From Strix aluco (lineage: Eukaryota > Chordata > Aves > Strigiformes > Strigidae): a DNA stretch of 64,000 nucleotides. The notes under the pieces were generated by a model. That model ran no database searches. It saw only the letters and a list, made by a program, of their open reading frames with translations, and was not told the DNA's origin. The position numbers were made by a program, and so were the translations under genes. Below, in pieces: positions 26,679 to 39,500 of this stretch (position 1 is its first letter; the number at the start of each line of letters is the position of its first letter). The DNA is taken from NCBI RefSeq assembly GCF_031877795.1, contig NC_133935.1:47887330-47951329 (forward strand), in the 5' to 3' direction.

Positions 26679-26849
26679 TATTTACAATCACTACACATTT
26701 ACATTATATTATTTACAGATAATGAATTTAGTAATATATATGAGCAGAAAATATAGAAAATATCAATATGAAACTGTACAGGGCTTAATCTCACGTCCTT
26801 TACTGTGGTTGCATTTCACTGTAACAATAAATACAGTTCTATATTTACA
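26679..26849 (-). promoter_or_regulatory. Cluster of Pumilio-type motifs (UGUAAAUA)
   Basis: Three exact UGUAAAUA words on the LGR5 strand lie at 26679-26686, 26710-26717 and 26842-26849. A fourth, UGUAUAUA, is at 27477-27484. UGUANAUA is the known Pumilio (PUM1/PUM2) recognition element in mRNA 3'UTRs. The motifs are AT-rich and could arise by chance, but three within 171 bases just upstream of a poly(A) signal is suggestive. Confidence 0.45.
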
Positions 26850-28101
26850 CATTTTACTTTAAAAATCTATTAAATGAATTTTAACAATTTCAAGTTTAAA
26901 ATATCTGATCAAAATATTTCAAACATGCTTATAAAAATAAGACATAAAGCCTTTAGGACTTTCTGCAAGCTAAAAAAGTTCTGATAAAAGAAGCTTTCTT
27001 TAACTAGTCTTTAGATTTATAACATTATTTTGCTTCTCAAATCACTTTACAAACTTCTTAAATATAGCGAGCTGAAAGGAATTTCACTGACATTAAGCAG
27101 TGCAGCACAGATGGACCCCAGTTAAATTAAAGCTAAGTAAACATGGTAATAAGTATTGTGCAATGGTTGACTGATCCTCTGTTTAATCCAAAGTGGTTTC
27201 AGGCATCATTCTCCAGCTGTATGCTGCACTGCTTCAAAAGCCACAAGAGATAAAGGATTAAGATAAGTACTCAGCTGACTTTATCATACATAATTTAAGC
27301 ATTGGTTCATTTTTTTTTCCTGAAGGATGAACATGTCAGCCAAAGTCAACTGATGCCATCTGTAACTGTAAAACTAAAAATATGCCAGTGTGAATAGACA
27401 AGAAAATCAAGGCATATCCATCGTTGGCAACACATTCTTCATTGTGAAAATTCGTCCTTTGAGTCCCAGGAAGTTTTATATACAGTAACAGATGCACAGC
27501 AGAGATCATCTGTAACTGATTACCTCAATTACTGGGCTAGCCTAACCTTGGTAATGTTAAATTAGCCTCATTCACCTGCAGCTTGAGTGGCCACTAACTG
27601 AGCAGTGAGTACTGGGCTGTTAAATGTTACTCTTCAGGGAGCTACTTTTAAAAACAAAACAAAGTAAATTTGTGCACTTTTGTGTCTTAAATCATCGGTT
27701 CACTCAAGCAAAAGGTGCCAACTCAGAAAAAAAACATTGGAGTATTGCTTGATGGCTTGGCCAAGGTCAAAGACTGATATTCTAGGGAAGTGAAGGTGGC
27801 TCAGTTGTCTGAGATATTTTGATAGTAGACTTGGCAAAGATCTGAAGTCTCTTTTGTCTAACTGGGATGCTTCTGATGTGTAAACATACATGCTTCAGCA
27901 AAGTATTAACAGATTTAAAGCCAGAGAGGAACTCTGTGTTAATCAAATCTAACCTTTTCCTAAACTAAAGTCATCAGAAATCTCTGAATTCCAATAGCTG
28001 CTCCGATACCTTTTTTGGCAATATATCCAATTTGAATTTAGAGATTTTTGGTGACAGATAGTTCCACTAGCTAATGACCATCACTGTCAACAACGTACAC
28101 A

Positions 28102-28107
28102 TTTATT
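28102..28107 (-). terminator. Candidate proximal polyadenylation signal AATAAA
   Basis: The plus strand reads tttatt here. Use of this site would give a 3'UTR of about 1.36 kb. There is no cluster of supporting elements as clear as at the distal site. Confidence 0.3.
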
Positions 28108-29464
28108 TCTATGTTGTGTATCCCTAATGTCAACTTCAGTCTATCTTACCTGATTCTTCTCCTCTTGAATGAGTAGTCCCTCTGCTCTCAAACTTTTGTT
28201 TGGCAGAAGCAGCTACTTATAAACTGTGATCAAATCACTTCTTTCTTAAGCTGCTTTAAATTTATGATATTCATATTCTTTTCAATTTCACAATGTTCTT
28301 TACAGAATGTGAATGCAAGAACTGTTTGAAATACCCCAGTAGTGCTTGCATCAGCGCTAAGATCACAGATCATACAACCTCTTCACTCCTACTTGATACT
28401 GCCTTGGCTAAGGATATTTGTCATCCTTAGCCAAAAGGACACAGTGGCTTCTAAATCTTCAACTGACTCGTGACCATGAACTAGAAGCTTTCTAGAATAA
28501 CTGTTTCACAGGTCAGAGATCATGACATGAGCAGGACTACAGTTTTTGTTCCTAGACAAATTACCTTAAATGAATGTTTCTATGTGAGTGCCTTTGGTGT
28601 CCTTTAATTGCTCTCAGCATGTCAGTCTTTCTGTATTGATGACTTTCTATGTAGTATTTTCCACCCTCTATCTGCCAATTTTATCAGCAGTAATTCTGGG
28701 ATTAGTTCTACTGGCAGGACCAAACTGTGCAGAATCTCACTAGAAAAATATCCATGTGACAATGGCTTGCAATCACATTTTAAGTGCTTAACAGGGTCTT
28801 TATTAACTTCTTTCACACCATGTTGGTTTTGTAGGTTTAGCTGACAATTAAAACCGCTTTGTCAAGTCAGATGACTTCTAAAAACCAAACTTGATGCTGA
28901 TTAAACTATTAAATCAGCTTTATCAAACACTGAACTTCATCAAAATCTATTCTGCAGAAACCTTTAGGACTTGAACAGGACTACTCTTCCATTTAGATAC
29001 CTTGCTGAATGAGGGCTATACACAGATGCTTATAAAAACAATCACGGCACTGAAAAAGTATTATTAAAACCAGATTACAATAAACAGGAAAAAAAACCCC
29101 AAACCCTGAAAAAAAACTGTATCAGGTGATGCTTTGAAAAAAAAGCTTACCAATTTAACATGCTATTTTTGCTCTTGACCAACTGATGCCCTTTCTGAGT
29201 AGTGCTGCTTTAAAAGAGCACAGCTGATACAAACTGCACAAACTGCAGCAGCTTTCAGTTTCTCTCTTCATCCCAGCATTTTGGAAGCAGGCTGAGAAGG
29301 CTCAAGTATTAGATTTTCAGCCTGCCGCAAGTTTTGTCATTGCCTGTTTTCTGATGTGTGTAACAATAATTCAGAGGCACTCTTTAGCTTGTATGCACAC
29401 ATCCATACTTACTTTCGAGATTAAAATTTTGTAAACATAGATACTTTCTGTACTGCCACTGAAA

Positions 29465-30555
29465 CTAGCGACATGGAACAAATGCAACTGATGAAAGATT
29501 GCAGCTTTCTGTCACTTGATATGACGATGGCATTAGTGAATTGCTGGTAGGCATATCATATGATATGCTGGCACTTGTGAAGGTTACCAATGCTTGTGTT
29601 GAGTCACAAGATTGTTTTTCTATGTCTTCTGAATTCACAGAGAGCAGACTAGCATGTTTTGATCTCTTCCATAACAAAGTTTGCTTCCGCAGACTTCCCA
29701 AGTCCTCCTTAAAGTGTGGATTGAAAAGTATATAAAGGAGTGGGTTTAGACATGCAGGCAGTGGGACAATTACTAGCAGTATTGACTTAATCACTTCTGG
29801 GCTGATAAAAGTGAGATTTAGTAAGGAGGAAAAAGATAAGAAAGCCACAGGGCAATAAAGAATGCAATTAGTAAAAAGTAGCAAGGCTATATGTTTGACC
29901 ATAGAGCAATCCCAAATGTTGTCAAGTTCTCCCTTTTCTAAACTACAGTAGAGCTTTGTATAAGCAATAGTCATTACCAGGAAACAAAGGGAGTTCAGCA
30001 ACACCAGTGCTACCATGTAGCCCATAGCAGTGGGTTCTCCAAATGGTAGTGGTAAACAAAGTGGAGAAACTCCATACTCACTACCAGTGAGGAGTGGTAT
30101 CACTGCAATGATTACTGCCAACATAAAGCAAAAGAAAATGGCAATTTTTACACTAGCAATGGAGGACTTTGTTTCAAACTTTGTAGTGTGCTTTACAGAG
30201 AATGCACGTTCAAGTGCAGCTAGGGTAAGGAGAAAAATGGAAGCCTCTGAAGCAAAAATTGAGAGAAGGCCAGTTATTTGGCAACCAATTCCACTTTCCC
30301 ACTGTGCTCCATACTGAGCAAAGCTACCAAAAGTTGATGCGTCCACGCTAGCCAGTACTCCACTGGCCAGACCCATCAAGGCATTTACAATAGCTATTAA
30401 ACCAATCAAAAGTTTTATGGAGGACATATACAACAGAGATCTGAAAACTGTAGCAGACACCAGTGCATTGCAAATAAAGGTTAAACCCACTATGGTCCAC
30501 ACTCCAATTCTGATCAGCCAGCTACCAAACAGATGGTCACATGGTTTGAAGGGAC
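29465..30555 (-). CDS. LGR5: LGR5 terminal exon: seven-transmembrane domain and tail
   Basis: The exon starts after the acceptor 'atttcag' and codes 362 residues, plus the last two bases of a junction codon, to a TAG at 29465-29467. Numbering from the Pro of PFKPC, the helices lie at about 13-35, 45-67, 91-113, 134-155, 177-199, 219-241 and 255-277. Cys91 at the top of helix 3 and Cys166 in the second loop are the usual GPCR disulfide pair. The DRY position is ERA (115-117), typical of the LGR4-6 group. Helix 7 carries NPLLY (270-274). An N-glycosylation sequon NLT is at 246-248. The tail is about 85 residues, rich in Ser and Thr, and ends in Arg where I remember Leu in human. The open frame runs past the acceptor into the intron, which is not coding. 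Confidence 0.97.
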
Positions 30556-33500
30556 CTGAAATGACAAAATAAAAAGGGCACAAGAAACTCATGTAAACTA
30601 AAAAATAATTTTATGCTTTCTAAGACATTACATTTCATGCTTCTTGCAGGTTCTCTGCACAGCCAAGCAGTGAAGTTCAGTCCAAAAAGGGAGCTGGAAA
30701 TTTGCTCTTCCTTTGGAGTAATCTGAGACCTTGATAACATGCTGCTAAATGCATGTTGCATTACTGGTGGTGCACATGAGTCTTTGTCCTTCAACCTGAA
30801 TAGTCTATGGGTTTCTTTTTGAGCCTAGCAGTACAAGTGTAATGTGAATATCCAGTCTGCAGTTTCAAGAAATGCTGTGACATTTGTCAGTGTGTGAATA
30901 AAGCCAAAAAAGATACCTCTCGCTAAACTAGGACAGGTTGCTAATGAGTCCTGGTGAAGTGTGACGTAATGGATACAGATAGATGCACTTTGGCTACTTA
31001 TAACATGTCATTACACAGTCCAAGAAAACTGAGGCTGTCTTTGCATCTGAAAGTGCTGCCTTTTTGGATGACCTGTGGCGATGATTGAAGCCTTCTCTGT
31101 ATTCTCATAGAACTGAGGTGCGTATGCTGTGCGGTTGAAGCTGAATGCTCTGCAGTCTGAGAAACATTATTTATCTTGTACGATCCAGCTATGCTCTCTT
31201 AAAGCAAGTAAGCAAGTCCTTCAACAGTGGTCTGTGCTTCTCCATGAAGACACAAACCCTGCAGCTGAGATGCACTCCATATGGCTACAGCTGTTGCCAT
31301 CAAGTAGGCATAAGCATCTATTGTGTCAGTTTGCAAGTTTTGCTAAGATACCATTTGAAGATCAGCATGGAAGCTAAATTTTCTCTTGGGTCTAGTGATA
31401 ACTTACTTTGAAGACAGAAATGTTTTCATGAACTCAGTAGTTATATTTAGGCCACAGGAGAATATGTGATGGTCAAATGGTTCTAAATTCTTTGGCTTCG
31501 TGTCTTTCCTATTTCTCTTGACATAACTTTAAAGCTACAAGCAACCTTCCAAAGACATGCTTCTTTCCTTGCCTTAAAGGAAACTTTCAGTGGAATTGGT
31601 GGCCTGTAGCTTTGCAATTCAATCACTGTATTTATTTTTCCTTTCTGCTACACTGCAAAGCCAGGGATGCACTATTCTATAAAGAAAATGACAGTGCTGG
31701 GGGTCCTTTGCGATGGACTGTGTACATCAGTACAGTGGTATTTGGTATTTTATAGTACGGTGTTTGGTATTTCCTCGACATTAAACTAAGCTGTGTTTTG
31801 TTCAAGAAACTCAAGTGCAGAATAACTCAGTGAAGTTCAAAAGAATTATTTTAGCTCTGCAAAAGACTGAGCAAACAAAGATTCTGCTCTCCTTTATCAT
31901 CTACGTCTTGGTAGAACACAGAGTCTTTGCTTTCTCATTTCCTTGATAAGGGGACCAATTCCTGAGAAAAGGGGCCCAGAGTGAGGATCTGCTCGAGGAC
32001 TGGGTAAAACTTTCGTTACACTCATAGATTAATTTAGTAGCTGATTAGTTTTCTGGACCTCAATGCAAAATTTTATATTACCGTGCAATGTAATTGTATT
32101 AATCTCATCAAATTATTGCAAAACATCATGTTACTATCCTATTATCAGATTCAGAGTTTATTCTGCATCTAGAATATCTGGTAATGCTGTGCTTGGACTC
32201 CTATCTGTCTGGCAGTTTTATACCTGGAGAAGGTGAGCATTGCACTGAATGATGAGCTTTCAAATCTTCTTCAAAGTCAAGAAAAAAATCTTCAAAGTCA
32301 CGCTCATCTGTGGGGGAGAAAATACCGAGACTTGATACTGCAATTTTCAGGAAAACTTCTTTCAGTACAAATTGCAAAAATGCCTGTGGTATTTAAGGCC
32401 TGGTCTTGTCTGTTTGCCTGCCAAAATGTGAGCAGAAGCAGACGTATGCCTAGCTGGTTTTGAATTACTGTACTCAGGATTATTTAATAAATTGGCACCA
32501 TCACTTCTCTGAAAATAATCAGGTACATTCCCTATTACCTAATTTGCAGTGTGACAACTGCTTAGAAAGGAGTTTAAAATATGAATTCTGCTGTTGTGCC
32601 AGGCTACTAAGAATTAACCGAAGTTTTTCTGTGTTTCTTATGTCATTGCTCTACCATGTATTCCTGGCTCTATTCTTGCTGAGGCTGACCCTGAACTCTG
32701 AGACTTACTGGTTTGCTGGAGCAGAGATAGCACAGAAAGCTGCAGGATGGTATAACATGTATGGGTGCACCTACGTAACAGGTAACAGGTCAAGTAATCA
32801 ACCTTGCGCTGAAGGGGAAGAAAAATACAGTAGTCTTCTGCCCTGGAGAGCAGATGCACTCTCTGGTACCCAGGAAGTGCTGAGGAAAAATATTGGCAGC
32901 TCTGCCAAAGTAGCCACATAAACTCTGTGACTCATCCTGAGGCATGTGGATAGCAGGAGAGCCAAGGATGCGTTGCTACTTCCAAGGCTGGCAAGAAACT
33001 AGATCTTTGCTGGCCTGCACTTCTATGGGGTTACATACCAGCATCACTTCCCTGTCTCTCACATAAAGGGAAGATTTCACTTCCCACATTATTATAGTTA
33101 TTGTTTGGATGGAAAGATGAGCGAGTGAGATTTTTGAAAGGCAGACCTGAAAAAATTAGTTTGCTAAGCATAGGAATGCTTGAGTAACATATTACCAGGC
33201 AAGAGAGAGGCTGCCTCTGTGACTGTAAAAGAGTTCTGGATTTGTTTAACATCACAGGCTGCTCACAGCCTTCAGGTAGATTTAAAAGCCAAAGATGACG
33301 ACTACCTTGAATTTGTAACAACCCAGCATCCTTCCTGTGAAAATCATCAATGCTGCTATTCTCATCCTTGTTCCATTGGCTGGCGATTTTGTAGTGGCTC
33401 TCACAAGCTCCAAAGGCACAGCACTGATAAGCATAAGGCATCTCCATGACCCTGTAGAAGAATAAAGAAGCATGCCATGATACTAGTTTAGCACCAGAGT

Positions 33501-36500
33501 TACTGGATTGTGCTGCTCCTCTACTGTTAGGAGCAGACTGAATCATGACTGGAAGTAAAAATATCTATGGGTAAAAATCAGTCATGATAATACAAAATGA
33601 GGACTCACAAATAAAATTCCACGTCAGAAATACAGATGATTTCTAGGCTAATTTTAGTAAAGCCACAATGAAGTTTCTTACGCATTTTCATGGGAGATAT
33701 GAAAGTGGGTGATACATGCCTTGCTGTTGGGCGAATGTTACTCTTAGAGCTGTATTTGTGTTTTATGATTTTGAATGATTTTACAGTGTAACTCAACAGT
33801 TTCCCCATGTTACTTTCTTAATGGTTTGTTTTAAAAAAGCAGATCCAAAGATCACAACTGCATCTACCTGCCTAACAGGCAAAACCAAACCATCACTTCC
33901 CAAATGGAATTTCTCCAGTTCTGGGAGAATGAGATCTTTTGGAATTCAAACTTCGTTCAACTCTTTTCACAGTAAGATGGCAAAAAGATTGTCTTTTGTG
34001 CATGTCTTTTGTGCACAGATCAAGAAAGCAGTGTTCTAAACCAAAAGGTGAATGAATCAGAAAGGCACTATGTGTGAAAACAGATGTCACTGAGGAAAAG
34101 ATTTTACGTTATTAATTGTCTTCGAAATGAGCACGGTCAATGCAGGACCCTGGATGTTCATTCCATTGGTATTCCTAACACATGAGTATAGGTCAGAGTT
34201 TCAATGATTTTGAGGGTTTCTTTTGTCAGAAAATTGCTCAATTCTGGTATGTTTTGAACTTAATTCCTTTGGGGATGTGCAAATTCTAGGGTAGCATGGA
34301 AGAACTACATATATTCAAGTTCTATAGACTACTACTTCTACTCTTTAGATACATTTTATGCTTTGGAAGTAGAGATATTTAATTTGCACAGTTTGTCAAT
34401 AGTACATAGAAAAACCTAACAACTCATCTTAATTCCAAAAGTCCAATAAACCAAAAAATTCAAAGGTAAGAGGTGATGAGAAGTTATTCCGACTTAACTT
34501 AAAAAGAATAAAATAGAACTAGATTCTCCTATCAGATTACTTCTAACACGTTAATCATGTAAATTAACACAATGAGAGTTCCAAGCAACCTCTAACCCTC
34601 TGGGAAATGTGCAAATAAATCAGTCTGAATTAGGCCCAGTGCCAACAGGACTTAAACTTGTGTGCTAGCCAAAAGGTTTGTACAAAGGGGAACAAACATA
34701 ACCCTAAGCTCTAAAGTGATTTTTAAATTAGTGTGTTTTAGGTCATTTAGATTCTATATACTTACATTTCCATTGGGAATTAGCAACAAAAATCTGTACC
34801 CTTGTACCCAATACAAAAAGCTACAGAATGTAATTTTAAGGTACTTCAATAAAAGTTCAAGATAAGCAAGATCTAACTATCAAGCAACCTCATGCCAGCA
34901 GATTTAAATATTTGATTTCTAACTCATTTTTGTGCATGCCATCTTTTAAAATAAGGAGATTATCTCAATTAAACATTTTTGAACGCATTTCACAGAAGCC
35001 CTTCTCAAATAAACTATTATTAAACCCATAGATTGCCAGACTAACCCATAGCTAGTCACCTGGGCTAAAACTAATCCCAATCCCCAACTAGAAATGCCCC
35101 TTTTCTGAAAAAAAACCCCACAAAACCCAACAAAAATTATCAAAAGAAACACTGGCTGTTCTGCAAAGTGATCACTGCAACTTATGTCTTCAGACCTTTT
35201 AGAAAACATTGATACAGCTAGGGGATATTTTAGGCCCAAGGGTCTAACAGAAAGTATTCTCTGGTTATTCAAACAGATCTATGTGCTTAATAATGACAGA
35301 TTTCCAAACGCCGTTGCACTTCTACAGGCCTGCTGTCCTGTCATACACTGGAAATGTGGACCTCTCACATTGTAGTGGTCCCCTACTTTGATAAAGTAGT
35401 CAAAAAATCCCACTGCTTTTAAATTATCTTTAAAGACCAAGACTCTCATTTCTTATCCTCTCTGCAGGTCTTTCTAGCATCCTTTCTTAAACCTGAACGG
35501 TTTGTTTGTTTCTTCCCTTGAGTTACTAGGATATACATATAGGCCTTAAAACTGCTGAATGCTTCTGAACCTGTGTGCAAAGTATAATTGCACAGAATGA
35601 CTGGAAGCAGAACACAGAGGACAAAACATACTTTGCAATGCAGAGAGATCGGTATCAGCTCTTCTCAGTGACAGAGGAATTTCTTTCTCGAAAAGGCACA
35701 TTTAACAAAAAAAAGAAAAAAGAAAAAAAGGAAGGAACTTGTCAGCCATACAGTGCTGGAAGCAGTCCCTTTTATGGCTAGTGCTTATTTGATGGGGGTG
35801 GTTAGATCTGGACTCTGTCGAATTAAACACTTTTAGAAACACTGGCTGAATTTATTTTTATATACTGCTTATCTTACTGATATCTGTATTCTTCATAATT
35901 TTTTTCCTGCAGCAAGGAAAGCCTCTTTTTTCTGTTTTTAGATTAAGCAGCAGAGAACATAAGGTCTTTTCCACCTCACAGAGGTGTGGGGGTTTATGGA
36001 GAATGGGAAAGCACAGTTGTGATGAATGGAGCAAATCACTGAGTTCTTTACAGAGCTGAATCAAAGCATCAGATAAAGAAGGAAGGAGTGGCTGGCAGCC
36101 TGACTTTACTTCCTCAAAGCTTGCCATAGCAGGCTGGGCTCAGCTCTGTAGAGCATTCTCCTGCCATTGCTGAAGGTGGGGCAGAGGATGCTCAGTTCTT
36201 TGATGTGTCTGTCTATCGAACAGCAATGACCCATTTAGATGAGCAGGAAGCTTTTATACAGGAATTTGTCTTTAATGTTGTAACCAGTGTCTCGTTCCAA
36301 CAATTACAAAGGGTGAAATTTCATTTTGTTTTAGATCTCTGTTCAAGTTTGGTGCTTCATGCATTATCTGTGCAGTGATCCACTGTGAAGTCCTGGCCTC
36401 ATTTCGATTTATGGTAAAAGTCCTGCAGACTCCAGGTCAGGATTTTACCCCATTCTCTCCTGACTGGATACAATTTGTTCTTACAGATGTTAATCAACTC

Positions 36501-39500
36501 TACATGAATTAATCATACTTTTTACACCTTTTTTTAAGACAAGCTACTGCCTTACACATTCTTGTTAACTACTTACCCAGACTAAATACACTGTAGTTGC
36601 ATCTGAGCAATGTACATAATTTTACGGGTGGAAAAATCACATAAAGTGTAATTTTGATAAAAGAATTAAAAAATCTCAGTTGTACATAATTCAGTTGAAT
36701 AGTGCATTATTCTAGGACTACTGCAGCACCTTTTATGCTTCTAAGCCATGGTATATACATCACTATATATTTGCTAGGTTGGAGTAATTAATTTTCTTGT
36801 GTTTACATTCTTTTAAAGAACTTTCAGGTATTTTAGAACTGTCACCTGCCTCAACATGTGGGCAAAGTCAGTGAGAGAAGACAAACTATGGCAGAAGCTC
36901 AGCCTCAACCATTCATGACTTCTTATGGTACTTGCTTCTTGACCTCTTAGACCCATCTCAAGGTCTCTAGTGTAAGAGAGGTGCAAGGCCTCTAGTACTT
37001 TGAATGTTTATGTTATAAAGTAGCTTCATACACTATGATGAAGTCACTGCCTGATCTCCTCTGTGACAACCTACAAATACTGGGTTTATCAAGACTTTTA
37101 AGGCATTGTTTCCTAACCTTGGAACCATTTTTTGCAACTCTCTCTCAGTTTATATTAACATGCCATCACAGAAATGTTCTAGTGTGGATCCCTCCAGTGC
37201 TGTACATGGAGGTTTAATCGCTCTGCACTTCTACTCCTGACTCCCTTATTGCTAACTCCAAACACTCCAGTCCTCTTCATTAGTGGTAGCGTCTCCTTGA
37301 GTTGTCTGCCTGCTAAAACTCATGGGACTTTTCCATTGCAAAAGGCCAATCTAGTGAAGACATCCTTGCAGATATTTAAAAGCTGTCTGGACATGATCCT
37401 GGGCAACCAGCCCCACGGGACTCTGCTTGAGCAAGGTGGGTTGGATGAGAAGACCTCCAGAGGCCCTTTCCAACCTCAACCATTCTGTGATTCTGTAACT
37501 ATGTGCACACAGTTTAATTGTTTAAAATTTTACAATATCAAACCTTTTACAGTAAAACATGGGAAAAATATATGTTGCACTTGACATCCTCTAATTAAAC
37601 TATAAAAATCGAGAGAGAGTTAGGGGACACTAATACCCTGAAGTCAGAGGCAAAACTTGATTTACTGAGATTTCTCTATGGTCATCCAGTGACTGGCAGA
37701 GCTGCAAATGATCTCTAGGGAACATTTCCTTCCTGTATCACAGAGCACCCAGCAGAAAATTACTAGCATCAAAATGTTTTAATAATAATGGCAAAGTATT
37801 ATCTGAATCTTAATCAAAAGATTACAGAAAAAACATGTTCAAACAAAAGAGGTCAAATATTTTGGAACTTCAGGAGTATATTCTTCCCTTGATATTTGTT
37901 GTGTTCTTGTTAAATATAATGGAAATTCTGTAAGCACAGTCCAGTAGAAGAAGGACGTATCACTAAGCTCCTAGCAATATTGTTTTAACAGCTTTTGAAA
38001 CATATCACCAGGAAGCAGATGTGGCTTGTATTAAGCAAGTACTGCAGTTAATATTTCAAAACCCTTCATAGTTTCTCCAGTTAAAACCGAGCATAATAAA
38101 AGAAGTCTATCATTTTTATCATATTTGCTTTAGTTTTAATAGCATAGATCAAAGACTGACAAGATGAAGTAACATGCGCTACACACATACACACCTTCCG
38201 TTGCACATGAACACAAATGTGGCTTATTAGTTTTAATGATATACTCACTTGAGTTCTGGAAAATTTTCAGATGATATCAAGCTTTGTAGGGCATGATTTC
38301 CTGTTAATTTTAAATGAGTTAAACCATGTAGCCCCGTCACAGGAAAAGAGGACAAAAGGTTGGATGACACATCCCTGCATAACAGCAAATAAAAATCAGC
38401 TTATGGGTTTTCAGTTTTTTTCTTCAGCACTAGAAGTGACATGTTGGAAGAACAGGTTAGACTTTTTTAACTCGATCAAAAATGACTGCAATAAACAGAG
38501 CCACAGTCAGTCGAGCAAGGCTGCAGCACCACTCAGGAGTATGCACCTATGTGTCTAGCAGAAAGCTAACAGTAGTATCTAGCAGTTAGCTAAGTCTCTG
38601 TTGACAAATTTTGACTCCAAACATTCATAGTGCCAGTTTTGAGACTAGCAAATTAATTTACAATCTGTTCATTAGATTGTTTGAATTAAAGGGAGCCAGT
38701 ACCAGAACAGCTTCCCACAGCTTAAAAGATTCAGTGGGATGCTAGAGGGCATGCTACCCTGAAAGCTCCACAGGCATCAGGTCAGGTGTATGGGGAAGAC
38801 GTGTGTTTCAGGGTAGGATGGGTCTGGGCTGGAGCAGATGAAAGTGACAGTTCTAAACTGAGGTTTGTCTGAGGAGCTGAAGGAAGACAGCGCAGATGAA
38901 CACAGATACAGAATCTGGGGAAAGTAAATCAGGTGAACAAAAAAGTGACAGTGATCAAGAAGATATGGTAAAATAATCAAAGAGGGGGAAGTCCAGAGGT
39001 ATTCTGTTCTCTACTTCTCCCTCTCTCTTCCACTTATTCTATGAGGCTTTTCAGTCCTCTTCACAACTTTCTACACTGCAATACTTAAAATGGTCAACAG
39101 CCAAGGAGCACAAAGGGGAGTCTGATGCTGCTGAAATACTTTTATGCCCAAGGCTGAACAGCAAAGTTCCCATCTCTTGGACTATCTACTGAAATCAAAG
39201 AGCTAGACATAAAATAAGGTATGTTGATAGACTGGTCTTCTACCTATCTGGTTTAGTGTGTGTCTTCTTGCTCACAACATAGTTAAATACCAAAGATGAA
39301 ATTCTGGTCCTAATGAATGCTCACTTCAGTCAGACCAGGCTTAGAGACTACCATTTCAGGAAACACTGGTACACTGTTTTACTCTCTGTGTGTTAAAGGG
39401 CTTTTTTCTTTAACCCCCTCTGACTGTTCTATGCTATTTACCAAAGCTACAATTTATTGCTCATCTCATAAAGTAGGAAACTTCTGAGGAGGGCCTTAAA

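Larger units (their letters stand above)
26606..29464 (-). other. Probable 3' untranslated region of LGR5
   Basis: The LGR5 stop codon (TAG) is at 29465-29467. Below it the minus strand is AT-rich and has no coding signal. I place the end near 26606 because an AATAAA lies at 26625-26630 with a GU-rich stretch (gtggtgtgc) some 50 bases downstream, and because UGUAAAUA motifs cluster just upstream. This gives about 2.86 kb. A shorter transcript is possible: AATAAA also occurs on the minus strand at 28102-28107, giving about 1.36 kb, close to what I remember for the human 3'UTR. Confidence 0.5.

Noticed and set aside
30556..30592. In-frame extension upstream of the terminal exon starting with Met
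   Set aside because: It is intron read-through: a clear 'atttcag' acceptor precedes PFKPC, and the phase matches the hinge exon.
32460..32921. Plus-strand open frame of 153 codons in an LGR5 intron
   Set aside because: No recognisable domain, no promoter or splice context, and low-complexity composition. Best explained as a chance frame.
33031..33266. Continuation of the hinge-exon frame beyond the donors
   Set aside because: The frame stays open but does not resemble LGR5, and both good donors lie before it. Treated as intron.
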